Shown: one piece after another, positions 25,862 to 34,491 of the stretch | Position numbering within the stretch: position 1 is the first letter of the stretch | Layout of the letters: each line of letters starts with the position of its first letter | Origin: Nakamurella deserti | Lineage (GTDB): Bacteria > Actinomycetota > Actinomycetes > Mycobacteriales > Nakamurellaceae | DNA: 64,000 nucleotides | Direction of reading: 5' to 3' | Assembly (NCBI RefSeq): GCF_003260015.1 | Contig: NZ_QCXS01000004.1 | Location: forward strand, 62,001-126,000 | Position numbers and translations under genes: made by a program | The notes under the pieces: generated by a model | What the model saw: only the letters and a program-made list of their open reading frames with translations | What the model was told of the DNA's origin: nothing | Databases searched by the model: none

Positions 25862-28240
25862 GTGACCCGACAGCAACTGACCCGACCCCCCGGGGTCTCC
25901 TTCGATCCCGCGGCACCGTCCGGACCGGTCGCCGCCGGGCGGCCGTGGCAGGACACCGACCGGTCGCCCGACGAGCGCGCCGCGTCACTGGTGGCGGCGA
26001 TGACGCTCGAGCAGAAAGCCGCCCAACTCGGCAGCTACTGGGCACCGCACGGGATCCCGGGCGAGGACGTCGCCCCGATGGAGGGCGTGCTGAGCGACAG
26101 CACCCGCCCGCTGTCGGACTACATCGCCTCCGGACTCGGGCACCTGACCCGGGTGTTCGGCAGCCGCCCGGTGACGGTGGCCGAGGGGGTCGGGGACCTG
26201 AACGACCTGCAGCGTCAGGTCGTCGCGTCGCCCGGCGGTCTCGGGATCCCCGCCGTCGCGCACGAGGAATGCCTGACCGGGTTCACCGCGCTGGGCGCCA
26301 CCGTCTACCCGACGCCGCTGGCCTGGGGGGCGACGTTCGACCCGGCGTTGATCCGGGAGATGGCCGCGGCCATCGGGCGGGACATGCACGACGTGGGGAT
26401 CCAGCACGGGCTCGCCCCGGTGCTGGACGTCACCCGCGACTACCGGTGGGGGCGTACCGAGGAGACCATCGGCGAGGATCCGTACCTCGTGGGCACTCTC
26501 GGCAGCGCCTACGTCGAGGGGCTGCAGGGATCCGGCGTGGTCGCCACCCTCAAGCACTTCGTCGGGTACTCCGCGTCCCGCGCCGCCCGCAACCACGCAC
26601 CGGTCGCGGTCGGCCGGCGGGAGCTCGCCGACGTGCTCCTGGTGCCGTTCGAGCGCGCCGTCCGTGACGGCGGCGCCCGGTCGGTGATGAACTCCTACGC
26701 CGACCTCGACGGCGTCCCGCCGGGGGCGAGCCGCGAGTTGTTGACCGACATCCTGCGCACGGAGTGGGGTTTCACCGGCACCGTGGTGTCGGACTACTGG
26801 GCGGTGACGTTCCTGGAGATCATGCACCGGGTGGCGGCCGATCCGGCCGATGCCGCCCGGCTCGCGCTGACCGCCGGGATGGACGTCGAGCTGCCGGAGA
26901 CCGGGGCGTTCGCGCACCTGCCCGAGCTGGTCCGCTCCGGGCGGGTGGACGAACAGGTGCTCGACGCGGCGGTCCGGCGGGTGCTGCGGCAGAAGGCCGA
27001 GCTGGGCCTGCTGGACCACGACTGGGCGCCGCCCGCCGCCGACGTCGAGGTGGACCTCGACTCGCCGGCCAACCGGGCGCTGGCCCGGCGCATCGCCGAG
27101 GAGTCGCTGGTGCTGCTGGCCAACGACGGCACGCTGCCGCTGTCCACCCCGCCCGGCCGGATCGCGCTCATCGGGCCCGGCGCCGGTGAGCCGCGGTCGT
27201 TCCTGGGCTGCTACTCGTTCCCCAACCACGTGCTGTCGCGCTACCCCGAGGGCGGCGTCGGCATCGAGATCCCCGATCTGGCCGCGTCGTTGGCGGCGGT
27301 CCTGCCGGGCAGCCGGCTGACCTACGAGCCGGGGTGCGACTTCTCCGACGGCGACCGCGGCGGGATCCCGGCGGCGGTGGCCGCAGCGGCGGACGCCGAC
27401 CTGGCCGTCGTCACGCTCGGCGACATCGCCGGCCTCTTCGGTCGCGGCACGTCCGGCGAGGGTTGCGACGCGCCGGATCTCCGGCTGCCCGGCGCCCAGG
27501 CCGAGCTCCTCGAGGCGGTACTCGCCACCGGCACCCCGGTGGTGCTGGTCCTGGTGTCCGGACGGCCCTACGCGCTCGGCGCGTTCGCCGACCGGTGCGC
27601 GGCGATCGTGCAGGCGTTCTTCCCCGGCGAGGAGGGTGGGGCGGCATTGGCCGCGCTGGTCACCGGCGCGGCCGAGCCGAGCGGCCGGCTGCCGGTCGGG
27701 GTGCCGCGGCACCCGGGCGGACAACCCGGCACGTACCTGGCGGCGCCGCTCGGCCAGCACGCCGAGGGGGTGTCCAACCTGGACCCGACGCCGCTGTTCC
27801 CGTTCGGCCACGGACTCAGTTACTCCTCTGTCGGCTACGGCGAGATCGACCTGGACCGAACGGATCTCCCCGCCGACGGGCTGATCGAGGTGTCGGTCGA
27901 GGTCCGCAACACCGGCGCCCGGCCGTGCGCCGAGGTCGTGCAGCTGTACCTGTCCGACCGGGTGGCCCAGGTGGTGCGACCGGTGCGGGAGCTGATCGGC
28001 TTCGCGAAGGTCCCGCTGGCCGTCGGCGAGACCCGGCGCGTCACCTTCACCGTGCACGCCGACCGGACGTCCTTCACCGGACTGACCGACCGGGTCGTCG
28101 AACCCGGGACCGTCACCTTCGCGGTGGGCCGGTCCAGCGCCGACCTGGTCGCCACCGCCGACGTCGAGATCACCGGTGCGACGCGGGTTCTCGCCGGCCG
28201 CCGGGTGATGGACACACCGGTCCGGCACGTCCCGGCCTGA
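25862..28240 (+). CDS. Glycoside hydrolase family 3 (beta-glucosidase/beta-xylosidase type)
   Basis: This 792-residue enzyme has no signal peptide, so it acts on imported sugar in the cytosol. It has an N-terminal GH3 TIM barrel with KHFVGYSASRAARNHAP and the catalytic Asp311 in VVSDYWAV (SDY instead of the commoner SDW). An alpha/beta C-terminal domain follows (from about 430, LIGPGAGEPRSFLGCYSF), and then a fibronectin-III-like domain (about 670-785, VRNTGARPCAEVVQLYL). It starts 28 bases after the permease, at a GTG with a GGAAA site. The operon therefore imports an oligosaccharide and hydrolyses it from the non-reducing end. Exact specificity is unknown. Confidence 0.93.
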   Translation: MTRQQLTRPPGVSFDPAAPSGPVAAGRPWQDTDRSPDERAASLVAAMTLEQKAAQLGSYWAPHGIPGEDVAPMEGVLSDSTRPLSDYIASGLGHLTRVFGSRPVTVAEGVGDLNDLQRQVVASPGGLGIPAVAHEECLTGFTALGATVYPTPLAWGATFDPALIREMAAAIGRDMHDVGIQHGLAPVLDVTRDYRWGRTEETIGEDPYLVGTLGSAYVEGLQGSGVVATLKHFVGYSASRAARNHAPVAVGRRELADVLLVPFERAVRDGGARSVMNSYADLDGVPPGASRELLTDILRTEWGFTGTVVSDYWAVTFLEIMHRVAADPADAARLALTAGMDVELPETGAFAHLPELVRSGRVDEQVLDAAVRRVLRQKAELGLLDHDWAPPAADVEVDLDSPANRALARRIAEESLVLLANDGTLPLSTPPGRIALIGPGAGEPRSFLGCYSFPNHVLSRYPEGGVGIEIPDLAASLAAVLPGSRLTYEPGCDFSDGDRGGIPAAVAAAADADLAVVTLGDIAGLFGRGTSGEGCDAPDLRLPGAQAELLEAVLATGTPVVLVLVSGRPYALGAFADRCAAIVQAFFPGEEGGAALAALVTGAAEPSGRLPVGVPRHPGGQPGTYLAAPLGQHAEGVSNLDPTPLFPFGHGLSYSSVGYGEIDLDRTDLPADGLIEVSVEVRNTGARPCAEVVQLYLSDRVAQVVRPVRELIGFAKVPLAVGETRRVTFTVHADRTSFTGLTDRVVEPGTVTFAVGRSSADLVATADVEITGATRVLAGRRVMDTPVRHVPA

Positions 28241-28251
28241 CCGGGTCCCGT

Positions 28252-28280
28252 CCGGGTCCGGCACCCCGCGCCGGACCCGG
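28252..28280. terminator. Bidirectional terminator hairpin between GH3 and SMR genes
   Basis: CCGGGTCCGGC (28252-28262) and GCCGGACCCGG (28270-28280) form a perfect 11-base stem with a 7-base loop. It lies between the convergent stops at 28240 and 28296. Confidence 0.7.
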
Positions 28281-28295
28281 GCGGCTCCCCGCGTC

Positions 28296-28610
28296 TCAGT
28301 GCAGGACCTTGAGCCCCACCACGCACCCGACGATGCCGCTGAGCAGCAGGATCTTGACCAGCGAGACCGACTCGGCCCCGGTGGCCATCGCGTAGCCCAC
28401 CGTGCCCACGGCTCCGACGCCCACCCAGACCGCGTAGGCGGTGCCCACGGGCAGATCCCGCAGGGCGACGGCCAGGCCCACCATGCTCAGGACGAGGCCG
28501 ACGACGAACACGACGGTGGGGACGGGACGGGAGAAGCCGTCGGCCCTGCCGAGTGCGGTCGCCCAGACCGCCTCCAGCACCCCGGACACCAGCAACACGA
28601 ACCAGGCCAT
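28296..28610 (-). CDS. sugE: SMR family guanidinium exporter (SugE/Gdx)
   Basis: This 104-residue small multidrug resistance protein has four transmembrane helices. It starts MAWFVLLVSGVLEAVWATALG with the membrane Glu (about residue 13) essential in SMR proteins, followed by PVGTAYAVWVGVGAVGTV. The sequence type is SugE/Gdx, whose members export guanidinium. A guanidine-III riboswitch immediately upstream supports that role. The ATG at 28610 has a GAGGAGGGG ribosome-binding site that is part of a hairpin with the riboswitch 3' end. It is convergent with the GH3 gene. Confidence 0.93.
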   Translation of the reverse strand: MAWFVLLVSGVLEAVWATALGRADGFSRPVPTVVFVVGLVLSMVGLAVALRDLPVGTAYAVWVGVGAVGTVGYAMATGAESVSLVKILLLSGIVGCVVGLKVLH

Positions 28611-28617
28611 GACAGAC

Positions 28618-28632
28618 CCCTCCTCAGGAGGG
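28618..28632 (-). promoter_or_regulatory. Hairpin sequestering the sugE ribosome-binding site
   Basis: Read on the minus strand, CCCTCC-TGA-GGAGGG forms a six-base stem that hides the GGAGGGG Shine-Dalgarno sequence 7 bases before the sugE ATG. Its 5' arm abuts the 3' end of the guanidine-III aptamer, so ligand binding probably frees the ribosome-binding site (inference). Confidence 0.6.
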
Positions 28633-28671
28633 CCGTCTTGTCGCAGACCGGGTACGGCACCACTCGTCCGG
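28632..28671 (-). ncRNA. Guanidine-III riboswitch (ykkC-III)
   Basis: The minus strand reads, in order, CCGGACGAG, then GTGCCGTACCCGGTC, then GACAAGACGGC. This matches by eye the known Thermobifida fusca guanidine-III aptamer almost base for base, including the pseudoknot-forming CCGGACGAG and CCCGG elements and the terminal ACGGC strand pairing with GCCGT. It lies 22 bases upstream of the sugE ATG. Free guanidinium should switch on the exporter at translation. Confidence 0.9.
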
Positions 28672-28690
28672 GGGCTCGGTCGGGAGCCTC

Positions 28691-28705
28691 CTGCCATGGT
28701 GGCAG
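28691..28705 (-). terminator. Short hairpin after the gamma-glutamyltransferase gene
   Basis: CTGCCA-TGG-TGGCAG is a six-base perfect stem located between the GGT stop codon and the guanidine-III riboswitch. It is a weak candidate terminator or separator. Confidence 0.3.
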
Positions 28706-28740
28706 AGTGCGGCGCCGCCGGGAAGCGGCGGCGATGGACG

Positions 28741-30501
28741 TCACCGCCCGACCGCGTAGCCCTGCCGTCCACGTGGGTCCGATGCCGCCCGCAGCCGGCC
28801 GGACGGGTCGCGGCCGACGACGCAGAGCCGCCCCAGCGACCACGGCGCCGACAGGACCACCTGGTGGCCGCGCCGGCGCAGCTCGGCGACGACGCCGGGC
28901 CCGAACCGCTCCTCCACCACGATCTGCCCCGGGGACGCCTCCCGCGGGAAGAACGAGCTCGGGAAGTGCGTGGTGTGGAACATCGGCGCGTCGACGACCC
29001 GCTGCAGGTCCGCCCCGTCCTCGCTGAACGCCAGCTGCAGGAAGAAGTTCAGCTGCCACTGGTCCTGCTGGTCGCCGCCGGGCGTCCCGAAGGCCAGCTG
29101 CGGTCGGCCGTCCCGGGACACGATCGTCGGGGACAACGTGGTCCGCGGCCGCCGGCCCGGGGTCAGCGAGGCCGGCAGGCCCGGTTCGAGCGTCGTCATC
29201 TGCAGCCGGGTCCCGAGGGGGAACCCGAGGGCCGGGATGACCGGCGAGGACTGCAGCCAACCGCCGCTGGGCGTCGCGGCGACCATCGTCCCCCAGCGAT
29301 CGGCGACCGCGACATGGCAGGTGTCGCCGCGGTTCTCACCCGACCGGGCGACCGTCGGCTCGCCGGTGCCCGCGGCGCTGACGGCCGGGGCGGCGGTGAA
29401 GTCGGGGAGCCGCGGTGTGCGGCCGGCGGGGGATCCCGGCCGGAGCTCGTAGGAGGCGGTGTCGGTCAGCAGCGCCCGTCGCGCCTCGGTGTAGGGCGCG
29501 CCGAGCAGTTCGACGAGCGGCACGTCGGGGTCGTCGCCGTACCAGGCGTCCCGGTCGGCGAACGCGAGCTTCGCGGCCTCCACCACGGTGTGCACGAAGT
29601 CGGCGCCGCCCGGGCGCAGGTCGGTGCCGTCGAGCAACCGGAGCTGCTGCAGGAAGGCCGGTCCCTGCGTCCACGCGGGGGCCTTCGCCACCGTCCACGC
29701 GCCGAGGGTCGTCGTCACGGCGGGCTCGTACCCGGGTCGCCAGGCGGCCAGATCCTGCCCGGTCAGCACGCCGGTGGAGCGCTGACCGGAGGTGTCCCGC
29801 CACGGGGTCCGGCAGAAGTCGTCGACCGCCTCGGCCACGAAACCCGTCGTCCAGGCGTCGATCACGGCATCGACCGCGGCCTCCCGGCCGGTGACCCCCG
29901 CGGCCGCCGCGACCAACCGGCGGTACGTGGACGCCAGCACCGGGTTGGTCAGGACCTCCCCCGCCACCGGCACCCGGTCGCCCGGCAGGTACACCTCGGC
30001 GGACGGCAGCCACTCGGTGCGCAGCAGGTCCGCGACCGCGCCGATCGTGCGGGCCATCGACGGGAGCACCGGGTAGCCGTGCTCGGCGTAGTGGACGGCG
30101 TAGGAGAGCACCTGCCCGACGGTGGCAGTGCCGGAGTCCCGCAGCAGCGTGAGCCAGGCGACCACCGATCCCGGCACCGCGGCGGCCAGCAACCCGGTGC
30201 CGGGCACCACGGCGTGACCACGCGCCCGGTAGGCGTCGATGGAGGCGGCCGCCGGCGCCGGGCCCTGACCGCCCAGGACCACCGGATCGCCGCCGCGCTC
30301 GCTGATCAGCAGCACCAGATCGCCGCCGGGGCCGTTCAGGTGTGGCTCGACCACCTGCAGGACGAAGGCCGCCGCGACCGCGGCGTCCACCGCGCTGCCG
30401 CCGGCCTCCAGCATCGCCATCCCGCTGGCCGACGCCAGCCAGTGGGTGCTCGACACCATCCCGAACGAACCCGTCAGGTCCGGTCTCGTCGCGAACGACA
30501 T
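28741..30501 (-). CDS. Gamma-glutamyltransferase family protein
   Basis: This 586-residue Ntn hydrolase of the gamma-glutamyltranspeptidase family has an N-terminal SSTHWLASASGMAMLEAGGSAVDAAVA and a glycine-rich NGPGGDLVLLI region. The autocatalytic cleavage site lies before the nucleophile Thr394 in RGDTCHVAVAD. It is followed by the small-subunit LSPTIVSRDGRPQLAFGTPGGDQQ motif. No clear signal peptide is present, so it may be cytosolic, like several actinomycete members that act on other gamma-glutamyl or acyl substrates. ATG 30501 is chosen by family alignment; the frame is open to 30597 without family features. Confidence 0.9.
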   Translation of the reverse strand: MSFATRPDLTGSFGMVSSTHWLASASGMAMLEAGGSAVDAAVAAAFVLQVVEPHLNGPGGDLVLLISERGGDPVVLGGQGPAPAAASIDAYRARGHAVVPGTGLLAAAVPGSVVAWLTLLRDSGTATVGQVLSYAVHYAEHGYPVLPSMARTIGAVADLLRTEWLPSAEVYLPGDRVPVAGEVLTNPVLASTYRRLVAAAAGVTGREAAVDAVIDAWTTGFVAEAVDDFCRTPWRDTSGQRSTGVLTGQDLAAWRPGYEPAVTTTLGAWTVAKAPAWTQGPAFLQQLRLLDGTDLRPGGADFVHTVVEAAKLAFADRDAWYGDDPDVPLVELLGAPYTEARRALLTDTASYELRPGSPAGRTPRLPDFTAAPAVSAAGTGEPTVARSGENRGDTCHVAVADRWGTMVAATPSGGWLQSSPVIPALGFPLGTRLQMTTLEPGLPASLTPGRRPRTTLSPTIVSRDGRPQLAFGTPGGDQQDQWQLNFFLQLAFSEDGADLQRVVDAPMFHTTHFPSSFFPREASPGQIVVEERFGPGVVAELRRRGHQVVLSAPWSLGRLCVVGRDPSGRLRAASDPRGRQGYAVGR

Positions 30502-31061
30502 GTCGCCAGCCCCCGTCTGTCCGTGCCGGCCCGGACGCCCGACCTCCACGCGGACCGTACCCGGCGCCGCACCCGCCGCTTTCCCGGACGGTCGCACCGG
30601 GCGACCGCGCGTCCGGTCGGTGGCCGGCCGGCCGGCCGCAGACCGTCGGTCTCGGTCTCGGCCTCGGTCTCGTCGATCCGCCGGTCGGCCTGCTCGCCCG
30701 GATCGTCGACCGGTTCGCCCGCTGCATCGACGGTGCGCTCACCTCGGTGACCGACCGAAACGGTCGCCGGACACGCGCGCCTGCACCGGTGCGGCGGATC
30801 CGGGGCGTCCCCCGCCGGCCGGATCGACCGGGAGAGCTACGGCCGCACCGACACGCGTTCCGCGGTGAGGGTACCGTCGGCGATCTCGGTCCTCCCCGGG
30901 AGATCGAGTGCCGAGCTCCCGGGCCGGGGCCCGGTACCGCGACGTCGTCCGGTACCGCATCCTCGATCGCCGTGGCATTCCCCGAGCCTGGAGGTACCGG
31001 ACGTGTTCGTGGCGGCGTTGCCGCGGTGCCTGCGGCGGACCCAGCGGAACGGCGACACCCC
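30502..31061. other. Long intergenic region with a GGTCTC-type low-complexity run
   Basis: No gene is supported in these 560 bases; the frames open across it give Arg/Pro-rich products. A run of GGTCTCG/GGCCTCG units occurs around 30643-30680. The stretch must hold the promoters of the GGT gene (minus) and the MOSC fusion gene (plus), but I see no clear boxes. Confidence 0.4.
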
Positions 31062-32840
31062 GTGAGCGACGCGACGGGTCTGGGGACCCTGCTGGCGGTC
31101 AACGTGGGCCGACCGCGCCCGGTGTCGTTCCAGGGACGGCAGATCCACACCGCGATCTTCAAGGACACCGTCGACGGGCCCGTCGGCGTCGTCGACGGCA
31201 GCCTCGCGGGTGACCGGCAGGGTGACCAGGTCAACCACGGCGGCCACGCCAAGGCCGTCTACCTCTACCCGCACGCGCACTACCGGTTCTGGGCCGGGGA
31301 ACTGGGCGGTCTGCCGCCCGGTACCGGGGTCTTCGGGGAGAACCTCACGGTCGAGGGTTTCGACGAGAACGACCTGCTCATCGGCGATGTGCTGCAGATC
31401 GGTTCGATGCGCCTGACCGTGACCGAGCCGCGGTACCCCTGCTTCAAGCTCGGTATCCGCCTCGACCGGCCCGACGTCGTCGACCGTTTCGTCCAGATCA
31501 ACCGGGTGGGTGCCTATCTCGCGATCGACTCCCCCGGGGAGGTCACCGCCGGTGACACCATCCACCGGATCCGGGTCGATCCCGCCGGGCTCACCGTCGC
31601 CGAACTCATGCGGCTGCGCGCTCTCAGCGGACCGGAGGACATCGACGCCGTCCGGCGCGCGCTGGACGTCCCGGCGCTGACCGCGGAATGGCGTGGCCAT
31701 CTCCAGCGGCGGCTGCGTGACCTGACCCGCGGCCGGGCACCGGGCTGGCCCGGCACCCGGCCGTTCGTGGTCCAGGAGTCCCGCCGGGAGGCCGACGACG
31801 TCGTCGCCCTCACCCTCGTCCCGCGGGACGGGCGGCCGCTTCCCGGGCACCGTCCCGGCCAGTTCGTGGCCGTCGAGGTTCCCGGGGTCCCGCCGGTCGT
31901 GCGCTGCTACTCGCTCTACGACCGGCCGGGACGGCCTCACCTGCGGGTCGCGGTGAAACAGCTCGACGTCGCCACTCCCGGCGGCGGGGTGTCGGCCCGC
32001 CTGCACGGCCTCGCACCCGGCGACGAGCTGCAGCTGCGGGCGCCGGCCGGTTCCTTCACCCCCGATCCCACCGCGACCCGGCCGCTGGTCCTCGTCGCGG
32101 GTGGGGTCGGGGTGACACCGATCCACGCGATCGCCGACACCATCACCGCCGCCGCCGGTTCCGCCACCGCTGCGGACGCCACCGCTGCGGACGCCACCGC
32201 CGCCGATCCCACCGCCGCCGATCCCACCGCCACCGCCGCGGTCGGGACGGCGCGCCCGACCCATGTGTTCTACGGGGCCCGGCGCCCGGGGCTGGACCCG
32301 CTGGCGGCGTCGCTGGCCGCGCTGGCCGCCGGCGGCGCGTTCCGCCTGCATGTGCGGTACAGCCGCGACAGCGCCACCGCACCCGCCCGGGTCACCGCCG
32401 CGGAGATCGTCGCGACCGTCGGGACCACCGACGTCGAGGTCCTGGTGTGCGGACCGACCGGGATGGTCACGACCCTGCCCCATGACCTGGCGAACCTCGG
32501 GGTGCCGGCGCACCTCATCCGGGTCGAGGCCTTCGGCGGCGACGCCACCCGCGCCCTGGCCGCCGCTGTGACCGTGCCGCCCGGCGGCCGCGGCGTGCGG
32601 TTCGCCCGGTCCGGGATCGGCACCCGGTGGCAACGGGCCGATCAGACCCTGCTCGAACTCGCCGAGACGACCGGCCTGTCACCGGCGTTCTCCTGCCGGA
32701 CGGGCAGCTGCGGATCCTGCGAGACCACCGTCGAGAGCGGCACCGTCGCACACCTCCGCCCGCCCGGAGTGGACCTGGACCCCGACCGGTGCCTCACCTG
32801 CATCGCCGTGCCCACCGGCGACGTCGTGCTGGACCTCTAG
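31062..32840 (+). CDS. MOSC domain fused to a flavin/[2Fe-2S] reductase
   Basis: This 592-residue fusion begins with an N-terminal YiiM-like MOSC domain (about 1-220: VNHGGHAKAVYLYP, GENLTVEGF, and Cys127 in TEPRYPCFKLG, the expected molybdenum-cofactor ligand). It continues into a ferredoxin-NADP reductase-like FAD/NAD module (about 235-490: RCYSLYDRP, LVAGGVGVTPI, VLVCGPTGM). It ends in a plant-type [2Fe-2S] ferredoxin domain (Cys545, Cys550, Cys553 and Cys580 in CRTGSCGSC...C). Such proteins may reduce N-hydroxylated compounds with the MOSC domain taking electrons from NAD(P)H. The NAD domain contains an in-frame repeat insert at about residues 364-392. The GTG at 31062 was chosen by the family start; its RBS is weak. 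Confidence 0.9.
   Translation: MSDATGLGTLLAVNVGRPRPVSFQGRQIHTAIFKDTVDGPVGVVDGSLAGDRQGDQVNHGGHAKAVYLYPHAHYRFWAGELGGLPPGTGVFGENLTVEGFDENDLLIGDVLQIGSMRLTVTEPRYPCFKLGIRLDRPDVVDRFVQINRVGAYLAIDSPGEVTAGDTIHRIRVDPAGLTVAELMRLRALSGPEDIDAVRRALDVPALTAEWRGHLQRRLRDLTRGRAPGWPGTRPFVVQESRREADDVVALTLVPRDGRPLPGHRPGQFVAVEVPGVPPVVRCYSLYDRPGRPHLRVAVKQLDVATPGGGVSARLHGLAPGDELQLRAPAGSFTPDPTATRPLVLVAGGVGVTPIHAIADTITAAAGSATAADATAADATAADPTAADPTATAAVGTARPTHVFYGARRPGLDPLAASLAALAAGGAFRLHVRYSRDSATAPARVTAAEIVATVGTTDVEVLVCGPTGMVTTLPHDLANLGVPAHLIRVEAFGGDATRALAAAVTVPPGGRGVRFARSGIGTRWQRADQTLLELAETTGLSPAFSCRTGSCGSCETTVESGTVAHLRPPGVDLDPDRCLTCIAVPTGDVVLDL
32160..32236 (+). repeat. In-frame tandem repeats inside the MOSC-reductase gene
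   Basis: Four to five 15-base units of the form ACCGCYGCSGAYSCC encode Ala/Asp/Thr-rich pentapeptides (ATAAD and PTAAD). They lie in a loop of the NAD-binding domain between the GVGVTPI motif and the following strand, and keep the frame. Confidence 0.8.
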
Positions 32841-32846
32841 GTCCCG

Positions 32847-32878
32847 CCGGACCGGTCGCCGTCAGGAGCGCGGTCCGG
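32847..32878 (+). terminator. Possible terminator after the MOSC fusion gene
   Basis: CCGGACCG (32847-32854) and CGGTCCGG (32871-32878) are perfect 8-base arms with a 16-base loop, 6 bases after the stop codon. Confidence 0.35.
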
Positions 32879-32981
32879 TGGCCGGTGCGGCGGCGCCGGA
32901 CGCCGCCTCCACCGCCCGCCCGGTCAGCCGCACGCACGCAGGAGCGGCTGGACGCCATCCACCCGGCGCTGCCGCACCTGC

Positions 32982-33593
32982 TCACTCCAACGGCCACCCG
33001 ATGTTCGCCGCCCGGGGGTTGCGGTCCTGGCAGTAGTCGGCCATGGCCGCCCACGGCCACAGACCGGCGCGGATCTCCGTCAGTGACCGGTCCGCGCGAG
33101 TCTCGAAGACCATGACCGTGTCCCCGTCCCGGGGGGCGCCGCGGTCGGGTGAGTGGAGCACCATGGGTCCACCTTGCTTGGACACGGTGTCCAGGTCGGC
33201 GAGGCTGTCGGCGCCGTAGGTGGCGACCAGATCGTCGACGGTGCTCGCGCCCACGGCGATCCCCTCGGCCGTGCCCAGGTCCGGCTCCGCGGTGACGTAG
33301 GCCAGCACCATTCCGTCGTCGGTGGTGACGACGGCGAACCGGGCCTGCCGGTCGACGTGGATCGAGCAGTCCTCGGTCTGGCCGGCACTGAACAGGTCCA
33401 GCCCCGGGAGTACGTCCTCCTGCATCGCGTGGACCGACGTCCGTCCGACGGGCGCGCCCGGCAGTCCGGACGCCGACAGCGTCAGCCGGTCCGGGCCCGG
33501 CGGTGTCGGACGGGGAGGGGCGGGCGGACTGCAGGCCACCAACGTCAGCGCGGTCACCGGACCGACGATCTTCGCTCGCCCTGACAGCCGCAT
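32982..33593 (-). CDS. Putative lipoprotein of unknown function
   Basis: This 203-residue protein has a lipoprotein signal (MRLSGRAKIVGPVTALTLVACSPP; lipobox LVAC), so it is anchored on the outer face of the membrane. After a Pro-rich spacer, the mature domain (about 50-203) is small and soluble, with two further cysteines (EDCSIHV, ADYCQDR). No known motif is recognised. ATG 33593 has GGGAG with 7-base spacing. It lies downstream of the L9 terminator and is convergent with the MOSC fusion. Confidence 0.78.
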   Translation of the reverse strand: MRLSGRAKIVGPVTALTLVACSPPAPPRPTPPGPDRLTLSASGLPGAPVGRTSVHAMQEDVLPGLDLFSAGQTEDCSIHVDRQARFAVVTTDDGMVLAYVTAEPDLGTAEGIAVGASTVDDLVATYGADSLADLDTVSKQGGPMVLHSPDRGAPRDGDTVMVFETRADRSLTEIRAGLWPWAAMADYCQDRNPRAANIGWPLE

Positions 33594-33688
33594 GGGCATC
33601 TCCCGCGGAGTGAACGACGTGACCACACGTCATCGCCACGCGAATTCTGAGCGCGATTCCGGGCGGTCGTCAACCCCCGGACACACCT

Positions 33689-33720
33689 CCGGCCCCGCTC
33701 GCCGAGGCGGACGGGGCCGG
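33689..33720 (-). terminator. Terminator of the rpsF-ssb-rpsR-rplI operon
   Basis: CCGGCCCCG (33689-33697) and CGGGGCCGG (33712-33720) form a perfect 9-base stem, with further CGCC/GGCG pairing in the loop. It begins 22 bases past the rplI stop codon. Confidence 0.75.
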
Positions 33721-33742
33721 AAGGGAACCACGGGACTCCAGG

Positions 33743-34195
33743 TCAGGCGGAGGTGACGACCGTGACCTTGAAGCTGGCGGAGACGCCCGGGTGCAGCTTG
33801 ACCGACACCGGGTGCGAACCGGCGGTCTTGATGTGACCACCGACGTCGACGGTGTTCTTGTCCAGCGACGGACCACCGGCGGCCTTGATCGCGGAGGCGA
33901 CGTCGGCGTTGGTGATCGAACCGAACAGCTTCTTGCCGTCGGCGGTGGCGCGGGCGGTGATGGTCACCGACAGCGCCTCCAGCGCCTGCTTGACCTCGTT
34001 GGCGTGATCCGCGTTGCGGATCTCGCGCGCGATCTGCGTGCGCTTCATCGTGGCGATCTGCTTCTCGGCGCCCTTGGTGGCGACGATGGCCTTGCCCTGG
34101 GGCAGCAGGAAGTTGCGGCCGTAGCCGTCGCGGACCTCGACGATGTCGCCGGGGGCACCCAGCTTCGGCACGTCGACCGTGAGAATGAGCTTCAT
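33743..34195 (-). CDS. rplI: 50S ribosomal protein bL9
   Basis: The protein has 150 residues, the usual length. The N-terminal domain MKLILTVDVPKLGAPGDIVEVRDGYGRNFLLPQGKAI is the canonical rRNA-binding half. A long connecting helix and a C-terminal domain (GKKLFGSITNADVASAI, then FKVTVVTSA) follow. It binds domain V of 23S rRNA near the L1 stalk. It is the last gene of the rpsF-ssb-rpsR-rplI operon, 13 bases after rpsR. Confidence 0.98.
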   Translation of the reverse strand: MKLILTVDVPKLGAPGDIVEVRDGYGRNFLLPQGKAIVATKGAEKQIATMKRTQIAREIRNADHANEVKQALEALSVTITARATADGKKLFGSITNADVASAIKAAGGPSLDKNTVDVGGHIKTAGSHPVSVKLHPGVSASFKVTVVTSA

Positions 34196-34208
34196 GTGAG
34201 GTCCCTTC

Positions 34209-34445
34209 TCAGCGCGCGGTCGAGGTGTAGGGCAGCAACGCCACTTCGCGGGCGTTCTTGACCGCGATGGCGATGTCCCGCTGGTGGATGGTGCAGTTGC
34301 CGGTGACGCGGCGGGCGCGGATCTTGCCACGGTCGGAGATGAAGCGGCGCAGCAGGTTGACGTCCTTGTAGTCGATGGGCGTCGACTTCTTCGAGCAGAA
34401 GCCACAGGGCTTCGTGCTCACCTTGCGGGGGGGAGGCTTGGGCAT
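34209..34445 (-). CDS. rpsR: 30S ribosomal protein bS18
   Basis: The 78-residue protein has [27 protein letters not shown] and [20 protein letters not shown], the bS18 core. The CGFC pair, together with the later Cys and His in NCTIH, marks the zinc-binding C+ type of bS18. Genomes with the C+ type often also carry a zinc-free paralogue used in zinc shortage; none is visible here. It sits between ssb and rplI, as usual. Confidence 0.98.
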   Translation of the reverse strand: MPKPPPRKVSTKPCGFCSKKSTPIDYKDVNLLRRFISDRGKIRARRVTGNCTIHQRDIAIAVKNAREVALLPYTSTAR

Positions 34446-34491
34446 TCGTTACTCCAGTGGAAGAGAGAGATCAGGAAGAGAGCAGGGAGGC

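Noticed and set aside
25985-28264. 759-codon minus-strand frame across the GH3 gene
   Set aside because: It is a shadow of the GH3 reading frame with Arg/Gly/His-rich composition and no motif. The plus-strand GH3 is complete and in an operon.
30837-32633. 598-codon minus-strand frame over the MOSC fusion
   Set aside because: It is opposite to a gene with intact MOSC, FAD/NAD and [2Fe-2S] motifs and has only low-complexity composition.
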